From: Zancudomyces culisetae
Lineage: Eukaryota > Kickxellomycota > Harpellomycetes > Harpellales > Legeriomycetaceae
NCBI GenBank assembly: GCA_001969505.1
Contig: LSSK01000552.1
Span: 1-48,943 of the forward strand
Direction of reading: 5' to 3'
DNA length: 48,943 nucleotides
In this document: piece after piece, positions 41,371 through 48,943 of the stretch
Numbering within the stretch: position 1 is the stretch's first letter
Layout: each line of letters starts with the position of its first letter
Translations under genes and position numbers: made by a program
The notes under the pieces: generated by a model
Told to the model about the DNA's origin: nothing
The model's database searches: none
What the model saw: the letters and a program-made list of their open reading frames with translations, nothing else

Positions 41371-43935
41371 AAACCTGTGTGAGTCTTTTCTTTTGTGTCT
41401 ATTAAACCAAGTTTGAAAGATTGTTTTTTAGAGTATTAATGTTTACAACAATAAAGAATGGAAATAATTTTCAAGTCAAGTTGTTTATTCCAGTATTGAA
41501 AAAAAAATGTTAAGCCGCTAAAAAAAATGCTAGCTTTGTCGACTGTACCAAAATATCGGAATTCTCTTGTTTTCCTATTTGCTCACTTTGTATTGTGTTG
41601 TGTTGTGTTGTATTGTGTTGTGATAAGTGAGTGTGTATTTTTTTTTTTTACATGTCTTGGTTAAACAAAATGTTTTATTATAAAAGAACAGTTAAGGTAG
41701 TTTGGAGCTTTAGTGTCGAAAATATCAAAAAGGAAGAAAAAAAAAAGCTTTATAAACAGCAAAGAGGGGTTTATCAAAAACTTTTGGGACCCTTAGTATG
41801 TTGCTGTTATATACTTTTTGCGTCAATAAAAGAGCCTTTTTGTTTTTTTTTACAAGTTTCTAATTTAGTAAATTAACAGTCTTTACAAAGTATAATGTAA
41901 AATAGTATCAGAAATTCGTTTATTGGGATTTGAAGTAGAAAAAAAGATAGCTAGATAGAGAAAGAGAAACGAAAAGAGTAGGGAAAGAAGAAAGAAGAAA
42001 GAAGAAGCAAGGAGGAAGAAAATGGAAGAGAGTGTTGTTTGTGTAGGAGAATTGGGGATGGAGAGAGAGAAAGTTGCTAAAGTATTTGACTTTGAAACAT
42101 TTGATTTGCGATCCAAAGTATGTTGTAAAGATTGTGGATATCAGCAAAACACTACCTAATAATAGAAAAAAACATCAAGAACCACATTTTATCAACCCAC
42201 ATCGACACACACACACGCCCCTCCCTTTCACCTTTCACCTTTCATCTAAATGTTTACATTATCTTATGGCTACTTTTTGAATAATAAACAGCCTATAAAG
42301 AAGCTTTAAAAATAAAAGGTACAAGATATATTAAAAGCGATTCCTTTTTCATAAGCCTTATTGTTGCTATATTTAGTAGTGTTGAGATAAAAATAAAAAT
42401 AAAAATAAACATTAATGAGAACCAGAACCAGAACCAGAATAAATTAATACTAAAAATAAATATAAAAAACAAATATAGTAAGGGAAAATTAGCCCGCCTT
42501 TTTCAAATTGTTTAATATTTTTTTCTTTAAATACAACCATTAAATTATTAGTCAAAAATAAAATAATTGTATAATGGGTGGTGGGATAGGTAGTACAGAT
42601 TTTAGTTGGTGTTACGAAGGGGAGGGGGGTATGAAGTATGAAAAAAAAAACAAACAAAAAAAAAGTGCAAGTAAAAGTAAAAGAGTGGGGGGAGGGGGAT
42701 ACTTGAATATTTTTATTTAATTTATTTTTAGCAAAGTAGAAATAAGGAGAGTTATCATGATTACGATATAAGAGCAAGTTTATTTGGTATTAATTAAAAA
42801 TAAATCTAGGTTAATTAATTACAAGGGAGTTTTGACAAGCTGGTAAAATAAATAAGAAAAAAACAAGGTAAAAATAGGTAAAAGAAGTTGAGAGAGTGAG
42901 TTGAAAGAGTGAGGACTAGGATGAGGAATAGGATGAGAATGAGAATGAGGGAGAGTGATGTGTGTATTGAGTGTATAAGAAAGCTAAAAGCATATTGATT
43001 GGTGTGATTGTGAAAAAAATCAAACGATGATGAAAAAAATAACGAGTTTTATCAAAGCCATATGATTCATGGAACAATAGATAATAATAAAAATAATAAA
43101 AATAATAATAGTAATAGCAAGAAGGAAAAAAAAAAAGAAAAGCAAAATAGAGGAGGAAATACAAAAGTAAACCAGCTTTCCAAGAAATAAATTTATCTGC
43201 ATGGCTCAATACAAATTCGGTTTTGTGGGCTGAACATGATAAATGAAGTTTCTTACAAACAAAACACTCTAGAAAAAAATAAGGTTGTGAATATAGATTT
43301 GGTTTTATTTTGGTATGAAAAGATCAAGTGATAATTTCAAATTTGATGAAATCTCAACACCACCTCAATTTTCCTTCACTTGTTCTTTTAGTTCCCACAA
43401 CCTCTCTAACTAACTAACTAACTCAACGTCCAACATTCAACATGATCATCACTATCATTATCATTATCACTATCACTATTGTCTGCAACCTACTTTTTAA
43501 AAAGGAATTAATTACAAAAAAAAAATAATATACTTCAGAAATTTACCCAATATTTTACAAGCAAATAGAATAAAACGAAATAATAAAGTACAGGTAAAAA
43601 AAAAATAAACTAAATCTCACGCCAAAAAAAAAAAATAAAAGCATCAAAAATTCAACAACATTTTACCAATCTGCTCTTATCTAATTTGCTTGAAATTGTG
43701 TTTTTCGTTTAGTTTTTATTATATTACATTATAATGCATTCCATTATATTATACTACATTATATTACACCATATGTTTTTCTGTATACATTTTTTTATTG
43801 CTTTTGCTAAAAGATAAAAAAATAAAGAGTAATACATAGGTAACAAATAGCAACATTTTCCTATAATAAATGATAAAAGAAAAAGATTAAAAATAAAAAC
43901 TAGAATATAAATTTTAAAAATAACTAGAAAGAAAA
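41371..43935. other. Intergenic region between STE50 and CBS-PB1 gene
   Basis: About 2.6 kb, AT-rich with many simple repeats: GAAAGAA-type purine tract at 41940-42020, AACCAG repeats at 42417-42437, homopolymer and CA/GT runs at 42640-42700, ATTATC/ACTATC repeats at 43455-43480, and TATTACAT-like repeats at 43715-43768. One 45-codon frame at 42022-42159 is mentioned in the findings. No other gene seen. Confidence 0.4.
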
Positions 43936-46540
43936 ATGAGTTCAAGCCAAGCGGCGCGAAGTAGACAGGCAAAGAAGGATGAGGTAAATAGATTTAATAT
44001 GAAGTGGAATAATGTTAAACAAAAAAATAAAGGGTGTTTATAGAGATATAGAATTTAGAGATAAATAATAAATAAATGAATAAACAAATAAATAGGCAAT
44101 TAGAAAAAAAGCAGAAATGGGGCTAATAAAAAAGCAGACACAAGCGAAAAAGAGTTCAGTGGTAGGAGGATATCAAGATGGGGGAAGTAGCGGTAGTGTA
44201 TTGTATGGACAAACAGGGTCGATGGTTGGAGGAACAGAGGTTTCTGGAACAGTAAATAGCATGGTCAGGGGTATAGGAGATGCAGGTAGTATTGGGTATG
44301 CAGGAGAGTCGGATTTGGGCGTGGAGGATAGTAGAGGGGGCCGGAAAAAAAAGATCAATGCAGGAACAGTGGCAGCACTGAAGCCACATGTGGCATTTAC
44401 AGTGCGAGAAACGATATCGGTAGTGGAGGCAGCACAGTTGATGACGGCGAAGCGAGCCGATTCGGTATTGGTGATTGATGAGGAGGAGCGATTGGCAGGA
44501 ATATTTACGGCGAAGGATATAGCATTCCGTGCAGTGGCAGAGAGAAGAAATCTACACAACACAATGGTTCGAGAGATAGCAACACGAGATCCATTTTGTG
44601 TAACAGTAGATGCGTCGGCAATAGACGCATTGAATACAATGGTGGATAGAGGATTTAGACACTTGCCGATATGTAATGAGGAAGGCGATATAGTAGGGTT
44701 GCTGGATGTGATCAAGTGTATGTATGATGCACTGGAGAAGATGGATCGAGCATATCAGAGCACACGGGCGTTGTATGATGCGTTAGAAGGGGTGGAGAAG
44801 GAATGGAGTGTGCAATCGACACAGCTGGTGAATTTTGTGGAGCAGTTGCGGGACAAAATGACGTGTCCAGATGTTGAATCGATTCTGGGAGACATCGAGC
44901 CAGTGTTGGTGACGCCGAGGACGACAGTGTATGAAACGGCACACTTGATGCGGGCAAACAACACGACGGCGGCGATGGTGATAGATGAGGAGCAAGGGTT
45001 GTTGTCGGGGATATTTACGACAAAGGATATAGTGCTTCGAGTGATTGCGGCAGGGTTGGATCCAGTGAATTGCAGCGTGGTACGGGTGATGACGCCGCAC
45101 CCCGATACAGTTTCGCCAGAGACATCGATATTGGATGCATTGAAGCAAATGTATGAGAGAGGATATTTGAACTTGCCAATTATTCGGGAGAACGGAGAGA
45201 TTTTGGGGGTTGCAGATGTGTTGGGATTGTGTTATGCGACATTGGAGCAAATGAAGTTTATTCAGAATGGATTGATGGGAGAAGGAGGAGATCAAGCAGG
45301 ATTAGGAATGGCGATGGGAATGGGAATGGGAGGCATGGGAGGAATGGGGATGGGAGGAATGAGTATGGGAATGGAAGGACCAGTTTGGTCACATTTCTTT
45401 AATGAAAATTTTGCAACAGATTTTGATAATCAATCAAGCAATGTATTTTCAGCAAACAATAATAATAACAACAACAAAAATAACAACAACAACAACAACA
45501 ATAATAATAATAATAATAATAGCAATAATAATAATAAAGCCAATAGTATAAGCAATAGCAAAATGATGGAACGTCGTATGGTATCCAGTGGTATAGTTCC
45601 ATCACCATCATTTGTCAATGGTACATTACATTTGGCTGGAGATATATTCCCAAATGAATCAGCATCGATGATAGATGATATTCAATCGGCAGTTAATTCC
45701 AAAGTTGGAGAATATCAAGACCAACAACAAAATTTACAACCAATGGAACCAATGGACCAAACACAAATTCCAGTAGATATTAACTCGAGCTATTTAAATG
45801 AGAATGATAGAGGAATAACAATAGCAACAGGAGGAGGAGGAATGATATCTAGTATGGGAGGTGCTAGCAAGACAGTCTCTAACATTGCGTTATCATATTC
45901 TGGGAACAGTACAATTGGATCGGTGGAAGTGTATTCATTTAAATTCCGGTCACCAAACGCACGAATTCATCGATTCAATTCGCCAGTTAACGACTATGAA
46001 GCACTACACACAGCGATAGTCGACCGATTGATAGCAGAAGGAATCCAAGATGCCGAAACGTTGGTGTTGGAAATTGGATTGGTATATGTTGACAGCGAAG
46101 GAGACTTTGTGCAGTTGAGTAATGGGATGGATTTGGTAGATGCGGTTGAGCAATCTAAACGGCAATCTAACCAAGAACAACGTGTGTTGGTGCAATTGAA
46201 TGCGACTGCTGAGGATTTGCAGAAACGTGTTGAGGATAAGAGGAAAATGATGGAACAAATGGATGTTTCTGCACCTGTTATGGTTTCTTCAAACTCAAAC
46301 TCAAATTTAAATTCAAGTTTAAATTCAAACTCAAACTTAAATGCTAATGTTGCGGATAATTTGGTCAAGCAAAGGAAGAAATGGCAGGATTTATCTTTTA
46401 CTAATCATGAAAATGTACGAGAAGTTGTAAAGGGTCCGTTTGGAGTATCGGGATCGTTGATTACTCCAATCTCCATCTTTACTGGATTAATAGTTGCAGG
46501 TTCTTTTATATATTTGGCGAATTCAATTGGGAAACGTTAG
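43936..46540 (+). CDS. CBS-PB1 domain protein with C-terminal membrane anchor, two exons
   Basis: Exon 1 is a 48-nt exon 43936-43983 (MSSSQAARSRQAKKDE); intron 43984-44095; exon 2 44096-46540. The joint gives AKKDEAIRKKAE, the N-terminal motif of fungal CBS-PB1 proteins, so the Met at 44117 is not the start. Total 830 aa. Four CBS motifs lie between about residues 100 and 410 (ISVVEAAQLM...GIFTAKD; ASAIDALNTM...GLLD; TTVYETAHLM...GIFTTKD; TSILDALKQM...GVAD), likely binding an adenine nucleotide. A Gly/Met-rich linker and an Asn tract (45457-45540) follow, then a PB1 domain at about 627-717 (VYSFKFRSP, LVLEIGLVYVDSEGDFVQL), and a transmembrane helix near the end (IFTGLIVAGSFIYLANSIG). Homologues occur across fungi, for example the S. 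pombe meiotic protein Mug70. Precise role unknown. Confidence 0.92.
45457..45540 (+). repeat. AAT/AAC trinucleotide tract coding poly-Asn
   Basis: An almost pure run of AAT and AAC codons inside the CBS-PB1 gene, coding about 25 Asn with a few Lys/Ser interruptions. It lies between the CBS block and the PB1 domain, so length changes would be tolerated. Confidence 0.85.
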
Positions 46541-46594
46541 TATTTTATTTATTTAGTTATTAATTTTATAATAATATAATAATATTAATATTAA

Positions 46595-48784
46595 TTAAGA
46601 AGTGTGAGAAAATACAAGAGCAGTTCTGTTTGGTAAATAAATCAAAATATAATTATCACGACCACAATAACCACCACCACCACCTTTGTTATTGTCATCA
46701 TTATCGTTATCGTTATCGTTATCGTTCTTATTTTTACCATTAAAAGAAAAGAATTGAGTCGAGTTGTCAATTCGATTATGACCCATAAACTGATCATCAT
46801 CTGAGTTCAAAACTATTTGGTATTTTCCAGCCCAAGCTGTAGGAATACGGTAATCACTAAACGACTTGGTAGGATGGAAATTAAACACCCACAACAAATT
46901 GCCTCGTTCAAACACCAAAACCTTATCTCCCTCATGTTTATACGATACATATGTATCGTTTGAAGGTCTGTTACATCCATTCAACAACCATTTATACTCA
47001 CTCTCCAATTTGTTCATCGCACAATCAAACCGGTACAAATACTTATACCGCAATAACTCGTCCTCAATCAAATTGAACTGTCGTCTCGCATATTGAAACG
47101 ATGAATTGTTCCCCTCCCGTGGGAAATCCAACCACTCAGGATGCCCAAACTCATTTCCCTCAAATGTCAAATACCCCTCTCCTCCCAACCCAAACGTAAC
47201 CAACCTAATCATCTTGTGCAACGCAATCCCCCGGTCAATCACATTTGTCCTTGGTGAAAGCTCCGACATGTTTGTATACATTTCGCTGTCCATCAGCCAA
47301 AACGCAATTGTTTTGTCCCCTACCAATGCCTGGTCATGTGATTCGCAGTACGTTATCGTCCGTTCCAAGTGTCGTCGGTTGGTCAGTTGAAATGCTATAT
47401 GTCCAATATTCCATTCCTCATCGCTTTTTTCCTTGAGGTACTTGATCCACATATCTGGTATCGACATCCCTAATCGATAATCAAACCCGACTCCTCCTTC
47501 CCAAGTCGGTCGACACAGTGCTGGCATTCCACTGACATCTTCTGCTATTGTAACACACCCCGGGTATACTGTATGCGCCATATGGTTGGCCAGCATCAAA
47601 TACACCACTGCATCTTCGTCAGTTGCTCCGTTTGCAAAATACTCATCATAGTTTCCGCTAAATCCTACTCCAATTCCGTGGTGCTGATACATCATCGATG
47701 TTACTCCATCAAACCTAAACCCATCAAATCCAAATTCCTCCATATAATACCGCAGATTCGATAACAAATACCGTATCACTTCGTATTTCCCATAATCAAA
47801 TAATCGACTCCCCCACAACTCATGTCTCCCTTTAAACCCTGCATGGAAATAACAATCATCGCTACCATCAAACTTATTCAATCCATCCTCAATATTATCA
47901 CTCGCATGTGAATGCACCACATCCAAAAGCACCGATATCCCTTGCTTGTGCGCCTCGTCTACCAATTCCTTCAAGTCCTCCAATGTTCCATACCGCGACG
48001 ATGCTGCAAAAAACGCCGTTACTTGATACCCAAATGATGCATAATACGCATGCTCCATAATCGCCATCAACTGAATCGTATTGTATCCAAGTTCCTTAAT
48101 TCGTGGTATTGCTGTCCTTGTAAATTCCTTGTATGTTCCTACTCTTGGCTCCGGTGTTGATATTCCTACGTGTGCCTCGTAGATACGTAAATCCTCCTCG
48201 GGCTTTACCCGTGCTTGTCTCATCGTGTACTTTTCCTCCTCACTTGGGTTATAGAACACTCCTTCATATAATGGACTGACATTCAAATCCTGAACTACAT
48301 ATTTACTCCATGCTGGTATCCTATATATCCTTTCTTCCTCTCCTTCTCCTCCTTGGTTCTTTTTGATCAAAAAACTAACTTTAACCTTTGACATGTGTTG
48401 GATCGCTGGAACTTTTTTTTCTTTTCCATCCTTGCTTTTACTTGTCACATGTGGAATCTCCACCTCCCAAACACCATATTCATCAACAACCATTTTGTGG
48501 CTCTCCACATTCCACTCATTAAACTCTCCGACCAAACTTGCTCCTATCGCATTTGGTGCCCATTCTCTATACACCACTTTGTCCTCCTTTATCAAAAACC
48601 CAAACTTTTCATACCCTCGTGAAAAACTCTCTATTCCTTTTCCATCTGTACAGTTTTCATTGCGATCGATATCACCTAGCCATTCGTTGAATCTGGCATA
48701 CCGATTCTTGAAATATCCTTCATATGGCTTTAGATATGGATCATCATTCAACACCTGCGTACCATCACTTGGTTTTGTTTCCAT
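46595..48784 (-). CDS. GLC3: 1,4-alpha-glucan (glycogen) branching enzyme
   Basis: 729 aa from the ATG at 48784, close to the usual 700 aa of eukaryotic branching enzymes. The N-terminal CBM48 region ([21 protein letters not shown]) precedes a GH13 subfamily 8 barrel: [21 protein letters not shown] with nucleophile Asp359, AEDVSGMP with acid/base Glu415, and [32 protein letters not shown] follows. It transfers alpha-1,4 chains to make alpha-1,6 branch points in cytosolic glycogen. An odd feature is an insert of about 20 residues (Asn-Asp repeats then Gly5) between FSFNGK and [17 protein letters not shown] near the C terminus, coded by a TTATCG microsatellite at about 46697-46727. It converges with the CBS-PB1 gene, 54 bp apart. 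The last 159 bp of the window are its 5' flank. Confidence 0.95.
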   Translation of the reverse strand: METKPSDGTQVLNDDPYLKPYEGYFKNRYARFNEWLGDIDRNENCTDGKGIESFSRGYEKFGFLIKEDKVVYREWAPNAIGASLVGEFNEWNVESHKMVVDEYGVWEVEIPHVTSKSKDGKEKKVPAIQHMSKVKVSFLIKKNQGGEGEEERIYRIPAWSKYVVQDLNVSPLYEGVFYNPSEEEKYTMRQARVKPEEDLRIYEAHVGISTPEPRVGTYKEFTRTAIPRIKELGYNTIQLMAIMEHAYYASFGYQVTAFFAASSRYGTLEDLKELVDEAHKQGISVLLDVVHSHASDNIEDGLNKFDGSDDCYFHAGFKGRHELWGSRLFDYGKYEVIRYLLSNLRYYMEEFGFDGFRFDGVTSMMYQHHGIGVGFSGNYDEYFANGATDEDAVVYLMLANHMAHTVYPGCVTIAEDVSGMPALCRPTWEGGVGFDYRLGMSIPDMWIKYLKEKSDEEWNIGHIAFQLTNRRHLERTITYCESHDQALVGDKTIAFWLMDSEMYTNMSELSPRTNVIDRGIALHKMIRLVTFGLGGEGYLTFEGNEFGHPEWLDFPREGNNSSFQYARRQFNLIEDELLRYKYLYRFDCAMNKLESEYKWLLNGCNRPSNDTYVSYKHEGDKVLVFERGNLLWVFNFHPTKSFSDYRIPTAWAGKYQIVLNSDDDQFMGHNRIDNSTQFFSFNGKNKNDNDNDNDNDDNNKGGGGGYCGRDNYILIYLPNRTALVFSHTS

Positions 48785-48943
48785 TTTCTTTATTATATTT
48801 TCTTGTGTTGTATGTTTCAAATATTTATGCTATAATTTAATATACTACTTTGTTATTTAAAATAAAAAACACCGAAAAGTTGTTGCTGTTGGTTTGCAAT
48901 CCCCTTTTTTATTTTATACTGTTTTTTTTTTGTTTTTTTTTGT

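Noticed and set aside
44117-44119. Start of the CBS-PB1 protein at this Met
   Set aside because: An upstream exon at 43936-43983 splices in frame and supplies the conserved N terminus.

Overview
The window looks like nuclear DNA of a filamentous or early-diverging fungus. It is AT-rich, has short GT...AG introns (about 90-160 nt) with CTAAC/CTAAT-like branch sites, and carries genes typical of fungi: a STE50-type SAM/RA adaptor, PEP4-type vacuolar proteinase A, CBS-PB1 protein, fungal-type mL54 and glycogen branching enzyme. Seven exons in NOC4, a long kinesin-7-like motor and vertebrate-style intronic snoRNAs argue against budding yeast. A Zoopagomycota/Mucoromycota-grade fungus is my inference; no marker here fixes the species.

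Layout. 297-2641 (+): NOC4, seven exons. 3319-7380 (+): intronless kinesin-7-like protein. 7784-9124 (-): secreted glycerophosphodiester phosphodiesterase. 11207-12700 (+): APC/CAT-type amino-acid transporter. 15244-21243 (+): a 1999-residue, mostly disordered protein of unknown function. 21518-22586 (-): two-exon NIPA-like transporter. 24119-25720 (+): a non-coding locus with an RNase MRP RNA and, just downstream, a spliced non-coding host transcript with box C/D snoRNAs in its introns. 26090-26794 (-) and 29642-30358 (+): two diverged paralogous GNAT acetyltransferases, head to head. 31320-35597 (+): RRP12, ending 5 bp from PEP4 (35603-36895, -). 39062-39636 (+): mL54, two exons. 39768-41268 (-): STE50, two exons. 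43936-46540 (+): CBS-PB1 membrane protein, two exons, converging with GLC3 (46595-48784, -).

The RNA locus is the most interesting part. The MRP RNA has the conserved P4 helix with its bulged U, the MRP-specific GARAR loop and a 13-bp closing helix. The downstream C/D RNAs carry guides that, under the N+5 rule, select known rRNA methylation sites: 18S A619 plus 25S A2220 (snR47 type), 18S U1442 in human numbering (U61 type), and, in a single RNA, 18S U1269 plus G1428 (the jobs of snR55 and snR56). Much of the window therefore serves ribosome synthesis: NOC4 and RRP12 (40S assembly and export), MRP RNA (pre-rRNA cleavage), snoRNAs (rRNA methylation) and mL54 (mitoribosome).

The right-hand part (about 30-49 kb) is richer in microsatellites, homopolymers and homopolymer-coded Asn/Gln/Asp tracts than the left, although the gene set gives no sign of a foreign segment. 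rRNA sequences and site numbers used for the guide matches are recalled from well-known conserved rRNA, not from a search.
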